Shown: one piece after another, positions 49,738 through 57,641 of the stretch
Numbering within the stretch: the stretch's first letter is position 1
How the letters are laid out: the number at the start of each line of letters is the position of its first letter
Assembly (NCBI RefSeq): GCF_900115475.1
Contig: NZ_FOWP01000003.1
Span: forward strand, 124,001 to 188,000
Length of the DNA stretch: 64,000 bases
Reading direction: 5' to 3'
DNA from: Ectopseudomonas composti
GTDB lineage: Bacteria; Pseudomonadota; Gammaproteobacteria; Pseudomonadales; Pseudomonadaceae
The notes under the pieces: generated by a model
Databases searched by the model: none
Seen by the model: only the letters and a program-made list of their open reading frames with translations
What the model was told of the DNA's origin: nothing
Translations under genes and position numbers: made by a program

Positions 49738-49789
49738 TTGCACCTCCTTTGTCTGCGTGGAATATTCAACCAAGCAAGTGCTTGGTTGA
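49738..49789 (+). promoter_or_regulatory. Promoter with overlapping large palindrome before the acyl-CoA synthetase
   Basis: TTGCAC (49738-49743) and AATATT (49761-49766) are 17 bp apart and could be a weak sigma-70 promoter. Directly downstream, at 49766-49789, TCAACCAAGCA and its exact complement form 11-bp arms separated by AG. A palindrome covering the start site suits a TetR-type repressor. No TetR gene is adjacent. Confidence 0.65.
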
Positions 49790-49820
49790 TTCCTACAAAA
49801 ACAACAAAGGAGGAAGCCCT

Positions 49821-51488
49821 GTGGCTGATGTAATCCGTTTGCCGCTCGAGCTGTTCTACGAACGTGAAGCAAGGCACCCGAACAAACGCTACATGGTGCA
49901 ACCATTGGGGGGCGGCCAGCTGCTGGAGCTGAGCTGGGCCGATGTCGGCGAACAGGCTCGCCGTGCAGCCAATTGGCTGCGAAACCGCGAGCTGCCGCCG
50001 GGCAGCCGTATCGCCATCATCTCCAAGAACTGTGCGCACTGGATCGTGACCGATCTGGCCATCTGGATGGCCGGTCATGTCTCGGTCCCGCTCTATCCCA
50101 ATCTCACTGCCGACTCCATACATCAGGTACTGGAGCATTCCGAAGCGGCTCTGGCCTTCGTCGGCAAGCTCGACGACTGGGCTTCGATGGCTCCGGGCCT
50201 GCCGCCGGGCCTGCCGACTGTCAGCCTGCCACTGCATCCACATGGCGACTTCGATTACCGCTGGGATGACCTGCAGCGCAGTGCGCCGATTCAGGATGAC
50301 CCCAAGCCTGCAGCCAACCAGCTGGCGACCATCATCTATACCTCTGGCACTACCGGCACACCCAAAGGCGTGATGCACAACTTCTCCAACTTCGGCTTCG
50401 CCGCCAGCAACGCCATCAAGCTGTTCGGCGTGGGCGAGGATGATCGACTGATCTCCTACCTGCCGCTGTGTCACGTGGCCGAGCGCATGTTCGTCGAGCT
50501 GGCGTCGCTCTATGCGGGACAGACGATCTTCTTCGCCGAAAGCCTGGATACCTTCCTCGAAGACCTCAAGCGCGCGCGGCCAACCGTGATGTTCGGCGTG
50601 CCGCGCATCTGGACCAAGTTCCAGATGGGCGTGTACAGCAAGATGCCAGCGCAGAAACTCGAGCGCCTGCTGCGGCTGCCGATCATCGGCCGCTTCATTG
50701 GGCGCAAGGTGCTGGCCGGTCTGGGTCTGGACGCAATTCGCTATGCGCTGTCCGGCGCCGCGCCGGTGCCCGAGGCGCTGCTCAACTGGTATCGCCGTCT
50801 GGGCATGGAGATCCAGGAGGTCTACGGCATGACCGAGAACTGCGGTTATTCCCACGTCTGCCTGCCCGGCAAGTTCAAACAAGGCTGGATCGGCCAGAAC
50901 AATCCGGGCGTCGAGGTGCGCATCGCCGAGGATGGCGAAGTCCAGGTGCGTAGTGGCGCGACCATGCAGGGCTACTACAAGGACCCAATCAAGACGGCCG
51001 AGACGCTGACCGACGATGGCTTCCTGCGTACCGGCGACAAAGGCGAGCAGGATGCCGAAGGTAATCTGCGCCTCACCGGGCGTATCAAGGAAATCTTCAA
51101 GACCAGCAAGGGCAAGTACGTGGCACCTGCGCCGATCGAGAACCGCATCGGCGAACACTCACGTATCGAGCAGGTCTGCGTGGTGGGCGATGGTCTGCCG
51201 CAGCCGATTGCCCTGTGCGTGCTCTCGGACGCGGGGCGTCAGGAGGCAGCCAACGACAGCCGCGAGGAACTGGAGAGTAGCCTCAAAGCGTTGCTCGCCG
51301 AGGTCAACGGTCGTCTCGATCATCATGAGCGGCTGCAAGGCCTGGTGCTGGTCAAGGAGGTCTGGGCGGTGGAGAACGGTTTCCTCACCCCGACGCTGAA
51401 GATCAAGCGCGCGGTGATCGAGGGCACTTACGGCGAGCGTTTCGCCGAATGGCAGCAGCGCAGCGAAGCCGTGCTCTGGCACGATTGA
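49821..51488 (+). CDS. Long-chain acyl-CoA synthetase / AMP-binding enzyme
   Basis: The 555-residue protein belongs to the ANL adenylating superfamily. The phosphate-binding loop is IIYTSGTTGTPKGVM near residue 175, the adenine-binding motif is EVYGMTENCGYSH near 333, the hinge region is GFLRTGDKGEQDAEGNLRLTGRIKEIFKTSKGKYVAP near 400-440, and the C-terminal lysine is in LTPTLKIKR near 525. The layout is that of long-chain fatty acyl-CoA ligases. The GTG start is set by AGGAGG 7 nt upstream. The downstream thioesterase suggests paired making and breaking of acyl-CoA. Confidence 0.92.
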   Translation: MADVIRLPLELFYEREARHPNKRYMVQPLGGGQLLELSWADVGEQARRAANWLRNRELPPGSRIAIISKNCAHWIVTDLAIWMAGHVSVPLYPNLTADSIHQVLEHSEAALAFVGKLDDWASMAPGLPPGLPTVSLPLHPHGDFDYRWDDLQRSAPIQDDPKPAANQLATIIYTSGTTGTPKGVMHNFSNFGFAASNAIKLFGVGEDDRLISYLPLCHVAERMFVELASLYAGQTIFFAESLDTFLEDLKRARPTVMFGVPRIWTKFQMGVYSKMPAQKLERLLRLPIIGRFIGRKVLAGLGLDAIRYALSGAAPVPEALLNWYRRLGMEIQEVYGMTENCGYSHVCLPGKFKQGWIGQNNPGVEVRIAEDGEVQVRSGATMQGYYKDPIKTAETLTDDGFLRTGDKGEQDAEGNLRLTGRIKEIFKTSKGKYVAPAPIENRIGEHSRIEQVCVVGDGLPQPIALCVLSDAGRQEAANDSREELESSLKALLAEVNGRLDHHERLQGLVLVKEVWAVENGFLTPTLKIKRAVIEGTYGERFAEWQQRSEAVLWHD

Positions 51489-51543
51489 GCCTGAGCGGGC
51501 CGGCTTGACCGGCCCTGTTTTCAACGCACAAGGAGCGCTCCCC

Positions 51544-51987
51544 ATGGGATTGTGGCAACGAACGCCCGATATCGATGCACTCAACGCGACCCTGAAAAAC
51601 AGCATTGGCGAGGTACTGGACATTCGCTTCGAAGCCTTCGACGACGAATCGCTCAGCGCCAGCATGGTGATCGACTCACGTACCCATCAGCCTTACGGCC
51701 TGTTGCATGGCGGCGCGTCAGTGGTGCTGGCGGAAACACTGGGCTCCACCGCCAGCTACCTGTGCATCGACAGCAGTCGTTTCTACTGCGTCGGCCTGGA
51801 GGTCAACGCCAACCACCTGCGTGGCCTGCGCAGTGGACGTGTGCACGCGGTGGCGCGGCCAGTGCATCTGGGGCGTACCACGCATGTCTGGGACATTCGC
51901 CTCAATGGCGACGACGGCAAGGCCAGTTGCATCTCGCGGCTGACCATGGCCATCGTGCCCTTGGGCGAGCAGCCTCCGAAGCTCTGA
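51544..51987 (+). CDS. Hotdog-fold thioesterase (YdiI/PA1618 type)
   Basis: The 147-residue hotdog thioesterase starts MGLWQRTPDIDALN and has the motif QPYGLLHGGASVVLAETLGS near residue 48. The glutamate in LAET is the expected catalytic base of the YdiI-type group. Such enzymes hydrolyse aromatic or hydroxynaphthoyl-CoA esters with broad range. It follows the acyl-CoA synthetase after 55 nt with a good AAGGAG site. Its stop codon abuts the palindromic repeat, whose first base is the last base of the TGA. Confidence 0.9.
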   Translation: MGLWQRTPDIDALNATLKNSIGEVLDIRFEAFDDESLSASMVIDSRTHQPYGLLHGGASVVLAETLGSTASYLCIDSSRFYCVGLEVNANHLRGLRSGRVHAVARPVHLGRTTHVWDIRLNGDDGKASCISRLTMAIVPLGEQPPKL

Positions 51988-52172
51988 GAGCCTGTTCAAA
52001 GTCTGCTGCGCGTCGGCCATGCTGTGTTGAAATCAAGCTGGAACGCCAGCCCGGTCAAGTGCTCATTTACAACTCGTAAACTCGAATGCGAGCCCAGTGC
52101 GTTCTTCGCTTGATTCGCGGGGCCGCCATCGGTATTGCCTGGCTCTAGCTCGCTAGCCTTTGAAAAGGCTCT
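51987..52172 (+). repeat. Palindromic dispersed element, copy 3
   Basis: This 186-bp element fills most of the gap between the thioesterase and the AraC gene. Its ends AGAGCCTGTTCAAAG and the complement of AGAGCCTTTTCAAAG match at 14 of 15 positions. AATCAAGC (52031-52038) pairs with GCTTGATT (52108-52115), CTGG-AACG-CCAG forms a hairpin at 52038-52049, the core TTTACAACTCGTAAA is at 52066-52080 and CTCG-AATG-CGAG at 52081-52092. It could also act as the terminator of the thioesterase transcript. Confidence 0.88.
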
Positions 52173-52227
52173 GATATCTGCAATTTCATCCAAGATTTGC
52201 CTGATCCATGGCGCTACAGTACGCGTC

Positions 52228-53031
52228 ATGGACCAGATCACTCACATTCAAAGCAGCTTGCCCGGCGTTCGCCTGATCGACGCCGAGTACCGCCGCTTCG
52301 CCTTTCCCCGGCATTTTCATCTGGAGTACCACGTCGGCCTGCTGATTCAGGGGCAGCATCGCTACGCCTATGGTGGTGAGCGTCGGCATGTCGGGGCAGG
52401 GGACGTGCTGCTGATGGCGCCGGAAGGGATTCATGACGGCGCCTGCCTGGAGGGTCAGAGTTACCGCATACGAGTGATGGCCTTCGATCCCTCCTGGTTG
52501 GATGAAGCCAGTCGCACCTTGAGTGGCGGCTGTCAGGGCGCGCCGCGTTTGACCACCAGCAGCTTGCGCCATCCTTTGTTATCGCAACATCTGCAGCGAT
52601 TTCACGCGGCGATGCTGGAGGGTTCGCAACTGGCGCAGGAAGAGACGCTCTGGCAGGCATTGGCCCATCTGCTGGAAATGGGTTCGACCTTGCGCGTCAG
52701 CGAGCCGGACCGTGTCTTCGACGCGCGCACTTGGCAGCAACTGCGTGACTGGCTGGAGAGCCGCCTGGACGATCCGCCCGCGCTGGAGGAAATCGCCGCC
52801 TTCTGCGCCATGAGCCCCTGGCAGGCTCTGCGGCGTTTCCGTCAGCACACCGGCTTGCCACCGCATCAGTGGCTGATGCAGCTGCGTCTGCAACGGGCGT
52901 TGCCGCTGGTGTTGGCCGGGCAGCCCTTGAGCGATATCGCCTTGCGCCTGGGCTTCTATGATCAGGCGCATTTCTCGCGGCTGTTCCGCCGCACCTACGG
53001 TCTGCCACCTGCGCGCCTGCGTCAGGGCTGA
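52228..53031 (+). CDS. AraC-family transcriptional regulator
   Basis: The 267-residue protein has an N-terminal cupin-like ligand domain (FPRHFHLEYHVGLLIQG near residue 28; a His-rich entry loop) and a C-terminal pair of helix-turn-helix motifs. These are ALEEIAAFCAMSPWQALRRFRQHTGLPPHQWLMQLRL at 188-224 and LSDIALRLGFYDQAHFSRLFRRTYGLPP at 233-260. It is followed by a LysE-type exporter on the same strand, so it probably controls that gene in response to the exported compound. The ATG at 52228 is preferred to upstream in-frame starts within or just after the repeat. Confidence 0.88.
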   Translation: MDQITHIQSSLPGVRLIDAEYRRFAFPRHFHLEYHVGLLIQGQHRYAYGGERRHVGAGDVLLMAPEGIHDGACLEGQSYRIRVMAFDPSWLDEASRTLSGGCQGAPRLTTSSLRHPLLSQHLQRFHAAMLEGSQLAQEETLWQALAHLLEMGSTLRVSEPDRVFDARTWQQLRDWLESRLDDPPALEEIAAFCAMSPWQALRRFRQHTGLPPHQWLMQLRLQRALPLVLAGQPLSDIALRLGFYDQAHFSRLFRRTYGLPPARLRQG

Positions 53032-53075
53032 TCCACCCCGCACACCTCGTATTTTTCAATTTCCTGGAGATCACC

Positions 53076-53708
53076 ATGCAGGAGACGTCCGTCTTGCTGT
53101 CGCTGGCTGCCGTGTTCGCGGTCGCTCTTATCAGTCCCGGCCCGGATGTGGCGTTGGTGGTGCGCACCGCCCTGCATCAAGGGCAGCGTGCAGGTTTGCT
53201 CAGTGCGCTGGGCCTGGCGTGCGGGATTCTTCTGCACGGCACGTTGGTGCTCAGTGGCGTGGCCTTGCTGCTCAGTCGTACCGAATGGCTGTTCGATCTG
53301 GTGCAAGTAGGTGGGGCGCTCTATCTGGGCTGGTTGGGCGTTACTGCGGTGCGCGCCTGGTGGCGCGGCAGTGCTGGCCCAAGGCGCCTGGATGGCGAGC
53401 TGGCGCCCTCGATGTTCGGTCCCTGGCTGCGCGGTGTGTTCACCAACCTGGGCAATCCCAAGGCACTGGTGTTTTTCCTGGCCCTGCTCAGCAGCCTGGT
53501 GCCGGCCGATATGTCGGTGCCCGGCAAGGTGGCCTGTGCCGCACTGTTGTTCGGTCTCAGCCTGTTCTGGTTCAGCCTGCTGGGTATCACGCTGAGCCGC
53601 CCGCTGATGCGCCAGCGACTGCTGCAGGTGGCGCCGAGCATCGACTTCGTCTGCGGCCTGGTATTTATGTTGGTGGCGGCCAGTATCGTCGGGCGCCTGC
53701 TGTTATAG
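53076..53708 (+). CDS. LysE/RhtB-family amino acid exporter
   Basis: The 210-residue inner-membrane protein has about six membrane segments. The family start is VFAVALISPGPDVALVVRTALHQGQRAGLLSALGLACG (residues 13-50), and TNLGNPKALVFFLALL is near residue 126. LysE/RhtB members export amino acids or related small molecules by proton antiport. The ribosome site is TGGAGA. Pairing with the AraC regulator is a common arrangement. Confidence 0.9.
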   Translation: MQETSVLLSLAAVFAVALISPGPDVALVVRTALHQGQRAGLLSALGLACGILLHGTLVLSGVALLLSRTEWLFDLVQVGGALYLGWLGVTAVRAWWRGSAGPRRLDGELAPSMFGPWLRGVFTNLGNPKALVFFLALLSSLVPADMSVPGKVACAALLFGLSLFWFSLLGITLSRPLMRQRLLQVAPSIDFVCGLVFMLVAASIVGRLLL

Positions 53709-53806
53709 CCCTGACCATTGCGCCGCCATCAATGGCCGTTACGGTCATTGCCGCGGGGCCATGGCTGCCGGAGAATCCGGGTATGTTCGCTTTTCGAGTG
53801 TGATGC

Positions 53807-54610
53807 ATGCCGCAGCCGATCTTCTTCGCTCATGCCAACGGCTTTCCGTCTGCCACCTACGGCAAACTGTTCGCGGCCCTGGCGCCGGATTTTCAGGTGC
53901 GGCACCTGGAGCAGCACGGCCACGACCCGCGTTTCCCGGTCAATGACAACTGGTCGAACCTGGTCGATGAGCTGATTCATCACCTCGAGGGCGGCGACGA
54001 AGCTGTCTGGGGTGTCGGTCATTCGCTGGGCGGTGTGCTGCATTACCACGCGGCCTTGCTTCGCCCCGAGCTGTACCGTGGGGTGGTGATGCTCGACTCG
54101 CCGGTGCTGACCCTGGCTGACCGCATGGTGATTCGCGCCGCCAAACGCTTTGGCTTCATCGACCGCATCACCCCCGCCGGCCGTACCCTGGGGCGCCGCG
54201 AAGCCTTTGCCGATCTGGTCGAGGCGCGGGCGTACTTTGCCGGCAAGAGCCTGTTTCGCCGTTTCGACCCCGAGTGCCTGGATGCCTATGTCAGTCACGG
54301 CCTGCAACTGGGCGAGCAGGGGCTGCGCCTGAGGTTCGACCCGGCCACCGAGATCAGTATCTATCGCAGCGTTCCGCATACTTCGCCGGGGCGGCCGCAG
54401 CAGTTGGCAGTGCCGCTGGCCATGGTCCGAGGCCGTCACAGCCGGGTGGTGCTGCCGCATCATGCGCATCTGCTGCGGCGTATGCCGCGCGCCGAATATC
54501 ACAACCTGCCTGGCGGGCATATGTTCCCGCTGGAGCGCCCACAAGCCACCGCCGAGTTGCTGCGACAGCTGTTCAGGCGTTGGGCCGGTAGCCAGGAGCA
54601 ACGTGCATGA
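53807..54610 (+). CDS. Alpha/beta hydrolase (first of a pair)
   Basis: The 267-residue protein has the oxyanion region FFAHANGFPSATY near residue 6, the serine nucleophile in GVGHSLGGVLHYH near 69, and a terminal histidine in LPGGHMFPLERP near 238. The cap region is arginine-rich. It lies in the position of a hydrolase in the PA1621 region of P. aeruginosa. No specific substrate can be assigned. It overlaps the next hydrolase gene by four bases. Confidence 0.87.
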   Translation: MPQPIFFAHANGFPSATYGKLFAALAPDFQVRHLEQHGHDPRFPVNDNWSNLVDELIHHLEGGDEAVWGVGHSLGGVLHYHAALLRPELYRGVVMLDSPVLTLADRMVIRAAKRFGFIDRITPAGRTLGRREAFADLVEARAYFAGKSLFRRFDPECLDAYVSHGLQLGEQGLRLRFDPATEISIYRSVPHTSPGRPQQLAVPLAMVRGRHSRVVLPHHAHLLRRMPRAEYHNLPGGHMFPLERPQATAELLRQLFRRWAGSQEQRA

Positions 54611-55470
54611 GCATGGATTTCGAGGAAGTTCGTCTGAGCCTGCCACATATCGAGTTGGCGGCTCATCTCTACGGGCCGGAGGATGGTGTGCCGGTTCTGG
54701 CCCTGCACGGCTGGCTGGATAACGCAGCGAGCTTCGCGCGTTTGGCGCCGAAGCTGGAGGGGCTGCGTATCGTCGCCCTGGATTTTGCCGGCCACGGTCA
54801 CTCCGAGCATCGCTGCGCTGGCGCCGGCTATGCGCTTTGGGACTATGCCTTTGATGTGTTGCAGGTCGCCGAGCAGTTTGGCTGGGAGCGGTTTTCCCTC
54901 CTGGGGCACTCCATGGGGGCGATCACGGCGGTGTTGCTGGCAGGGGCGATGCCGGAGCGAATCGCTCGTCTGGCGCTGATTGACGGCCTGGTGCCTCATA
55001 CCGGTGAAGCCGAACAGGCGCCGGAGAAACTGGGCGAAGCCTTGCGCGCCAGGCAGGCACTGACCGATAAGCGCAAGCCGGTGTATGCCGAGATGGCGCG
55101 TGCTGTCGAAGCGCGCATGAAAGGCGTGGGTGCGGTCAGTCGAGAGGCGGCCGAACTGCTCGCCCAGCGGGGGCTGATGCCGGTACCGGGTGGTTACACT
55201 TGGCGCACCGACAGCCGCCTGACTCTGCCGTCGCCGCTGCGCCTGAGCTGGGCGCATGCGCAGGCGTTCGTTCGTGCGCTGCAATGTCCGGTCAGCCTGG
55301 TGTTGGCAGAGCAGGGCATGATGGGCACGCAGTCGGCCGTGCGCAGCTTGTTGCAGGATCTGCCATTCGAGGTGCACCGTCTGCCCGGTGGTCACCATCT
55401 GCATCTGGATGATGAAACCGGCGCGCAGCTCGTAGCGGATTGTTTCAATCCATTCCTGCGCTTGCCTTGA
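54607..55470 (+). CDS. Alpha/beta hydrolase (second of a pair)
   Basis: The 287-residue protein shows ALHGWLDNAASFARL near residue 35, nucleophile GHSMGAITAVLLAG near 101 and histidine in LPGGHHLHLDDE near 263. The triad is complete, and the sequence resembles serine esterases of the MhpC/lipase group. It is translationally coupled (ATGA) to the upstream hydrolase, although the two are only distantly alike. Substrate unknown. Confidence 0.87.
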   Translation: MSMDFEEVRLSLPHIELAAHLYGPEDGVPVLALHGWLDNAASFARLAPKLEGLRIVALDFAGHGHSEHRCAGAGYALWDYAFDVLQVAEQFGWERFSLLGHSMGAITAVLLAGAMPERIARLALIDGLVPHTGEAEQAPEKLGEALRARQALTDKRKPVYAEMARAVEARMKGVGAVSREAAELLAQRGLMPVPGGYTWRTDSRLTLPSPLRLSWAHAQAFVRALQCPVSLVLAEQGMMGTQSAVRSLLQDLPFEVHRLPGGHHLHLDDETGAQLVADCFNPFLRLP

Positions 55471-55609
55471 CTTGCCTGCGGTCGTGGGGAAAGGTGTGGC
55501 GGTCTGCCATGGAGGATCGCATGATCGACCCGTTAAACGTCGTCACCCACTGCTTCGCAAGCCCGCCTGCCGCTTCCCTTCAACCGGCTTGCCCTCGATG
55601 ACGGGGCGT

Positions 55610-56413
55610 ATGAAGCTGTTTTCTGCCGTGCTTGCCACCTTCTGCAGCGGTGCTGTGCTGGCAGCCGATCTACCTGGCAGTCGCGATCTTGAGGTATTGC
55701 CGCGTTTTCCCGCCAGCCAGATCGTCGCATTCAAGGAAGCGCCTGATGTCGAGCGTATTTACCCGCAAGGCTCGATTCGCCGCATCAGCGGACGCTTGCG
55801 TTTTGAGCGCGAGGTTCTCGTTCAGGGCCAGCACCGTGCAGTGACCTACGAATTGCCGCGCACCCACAGCGCCGATCAGGTTTTCACTGCGTCACGGGAG
55901 GCGTTACTGGAGCAGGGGGCCGAGCTGCTCTACTGGTGCCAGGGCCGTGAGTGCGGCGCGAGCAGCCTGTGGGCAAACTCGGTATTCGGTAATTCCACGC
56001 TGTATGGCTCCGACGATCAGCAGGCCTACGCGCTGTTGCGCCTGGCCGAGCCGAATCATGAGAGCTTGCTGGCGATGTATAGCATCACCCGCGGTAATCG
56101 CCGTGCCTACCTGCATGCCGAGCAACTGGATGCCGAGGCACCGTTGGGTGACCTCCTGCCAACCCCCGCGACCCTGCTGCGTCAGCTACGCACCGATGGC
56201 CAGCTGAAACTGCCTGACGAGGCGAAGGCCGACAGTGCCTGGGTAGAAGTGCTGGCGCGCAGCCTCAACCTCGACAGCACCTTGCGCGTCAGCCTGGCCG
56301 GCAGCCAGGCCGAGGCCTGGCGTGAGGCTCTGGTCGAGCAACGCGTGCGTGAAGCGCGTCTGGAACTCGGCGACACTGCGGATGACGCACTGAGCGTGCG
56401 CTTGTTGCGTTAA
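55610..56413 (+). CDS. Exported DUF4892 family protein
   Basis: The 267-residue product begins with a signal peptide (MKLFSAVLATFCSGAVLA). The DUF4892 region has GSRDLEVLPRFPASQIV near the start and the cysteine pair ELLYWCQGRECGASSLWAN near 115. The C-terminal part (LDSTLRVSLAGSQAEAW through LGDTADDALSVRLL) resembles an OmpA-like fold edge. An ATG four codons upstream is possible; 55610 was preferred because GGGGC precedes it and the signal peptide starts there. It is likely periplasmic or outer-membrane associated. Confidence 0.8.
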   Translation: MKLFSAVLATFCSGAVLAADLPGSRDLEVLPRFPASQIVAFKEAPDVERIYPQGSIRRISGRLRFEREVLVQGQHRAVTYELPRTHSADQVFTASREALLEQGAELLYWCQGRECGASSLWANSVFGNSTLYGSDDQQAYALLRLAEPNHESLLAMYSITRGNRRAYLHAEQLDAEAPLGDLLPTPATLLRQLRTDGQLKLPDEAKADSAWVEVLARSLNLDSTLRVSLAGSQAEAWREALVEQRVREARLELGDTADDALSVRLLR

Positions 56414-56440
56414 GCTAGCGCTCGCAATCGCCTATAACAG

Positions 56441-56460
56441 AGCGCCCGTAAGGGCGCTTT
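56441..56460 (+). terminator. Hairpin terminator after the DUF4892 gene
   Basis: AGCGCCC pairs with GGGCGCT around GTAA and is followed by only TTGT, so it is a moderate candidate. Confidence 0.55.
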
Positions 56461-56488
56461 GTCGTTTCGTCGAAGGGAGTTTCGCTTG

Positions 56489-57574
56489 ATGGCCACTAAT
56501 GATCGTCTGCTGGTGCAGATTCTGCTGCTCGGCCTGCTGGCAGCCAGCCTCTGGGTGTTGGCGCCATTCTGGTCGGCGCTGTTCTGGGCTGCCGTACTGG
56601 CCTTCGCCAGCTGGCCGCTGATGCGCCTGCTGACACAACTGCTCAATGGCCGTATGTCGCTGGCGGCGGGCATACTCACCGGTGTCTGGGTAGTGCTGGT
56701 GGCGGTGCCGCTGGTCTGGCTGGGCTTCAACCTGGCCGATCACATCAAGGACGCCAACGCGTTGGTCAAGGATCTGCAGGTCGAAGGCCTGCCGCCACCG
56801 CCGAGCTGGCTGGCCAGCATCCCGCTGGTCGGCGATCGTCTGGTGGAGTTGTGGCGCACCATCGATCAGCAGGGCGCAGCCTTCTTCGACACCGTGCGGC
56901 CCTATCTGGGGCAGGTCGGCAACTGGCTGGTGGCGCGCAGCGCGAAGATCGGTGCCGGCATGGTCGAACTGGCCTTGAGCCTGGTGCTGGTGTTCTTCTT
57001 CTACCGTGATGGGCCACGTCTGGCAGTGTTCGTGCACAGCCTGCTGGAGCGCCTGATCGGCGAGCGTGCCGATCATTACCTGGAACTGGTCGCCGGCACC
57101 GTGCAGCGTGTGGTCAATGGCGTGATCGGTACCGCCGCGGCGCAGGCGGTGCTGGCCTACATCGGTTTCGTCATCGCCGGGGTGCCGGGTGCGTTGGTGC
57201 TGGGACTGCTGACCTTCGCCTTCAGCTTCATCATGATCCCGCCGCTGATCTGGGGTCCGGCCGTGGCCTGGTTGGTGTGGCAGGGCGAGATCGGCATGGC
57301 GATCTTCTTGGGCATCTGGGGCTTCTTCATCATCAGCGGGGTAGACAACATTCTCAAACCCTACCTGATCAGCCGTGGCGGCAATCTGCCGCTGGTGGTG
57401 GTGCTGCTCGGGGTTTTCGGTGGCATCCTGGCGTTCGGCTTCATGGGCCTGTTCCTTGGCCCAACCTTGCTGGCAGTGGCCTACAGCCTGCTCAGCGACT
57501 GGGTGGCAAACAAGACACCAGTCGCCGAAGCGGTGGTGGACAAACCGCTGCCGGGCGAGGAGCCACGCGGCTGA
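56489..57574 (+). CDS. AI-2E family transporter (YdiK/TqsA-type permease)
   Basis: The 361-residue inner-membrane protein has the family layout: paired hydrophobic segments at residues 8-40 and 60-90, an extracytoplasmic stretch, then LSLVLVFFFYRDGPRL near 165. It ends with a block of membrane segments with PPLIWGPAVAWLVWQGE and GVDNILKPYLISRGGNLPLVVVLLGVFGG near 285-315. Some family members export autoinducer-2, others are sodium/proton antiporters, so the substrate is open. The ribosome site is AAGGGAG. Confidence 0.88.
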   Translation: MATNDRLLVQILLLGLLAASLWVLAPFWSALFWAAVLAFASWPLMRLLTQLLNGRMSLAAGILTGVWVVLVAVPLVWLGFNLADHIKDANALVKDLQVEGLPPPPSWLASIPLVGDRLVELWRTIDQQGAAFFDTVRPYLGQVGNWLVARSAKIGAGMVELALSLVLVFFFYRDGPRLAVFVHSLLERLIGERADHYLELVAGTVQRVVNGVIGTAAAQAVLAYIGFVIAGVPGALVLGLLTFAFSFIMIPPLIWGPAVAWLVWQGEIGMAIFLGIWGFFIISGVDNILKPYLISRGGNLPLVVVLLGVFGGILAFGFMGLFLGPTLLAVAYSLLSDWVANKTPVAEAVVDKPLPGEEPRG

Positions 57575-57597
57575 GCCGCAGGTCAGGTGGGGCGTAG

Positions 57598-57614
57598 GGC
57601 GGGTGCAACCCGCC
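57598..57614. repeat. REP-like GC hairpin between convergent genes
   Basis: GGCGGGT and ACCCGCC form a perfect 7-bp stem around GCA, preceded by GGGCGTAG. This is a form often seen as a dispersed repeat in pseudomonads, where it marks 3' ends. The nearby GGCGGGTTTCAG may continue the structure. Copy number elsewhere in the genome cannot be seen here. Confidence 0.5.
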
Positions 57615-57641
57615 GTTATCTGGCGGGTTTCAGCGTACTGA

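Noticed and set aside
49681-49740. PsrA-type GAAAC/GTTTC site near GAAACATTTC
   Set aside because: The second half-site lacks the GTTTC sequence, so only a short 4-bp symmetry remains; the larger palindrome downstream is far stronger.
57598-57630. CRISPR-like or tandem repeat in the AI-2E/patatin gap
   Set aside because: Only one hairpin with a partial second GGCGGGT is present, with no spacer-repeat pattern.
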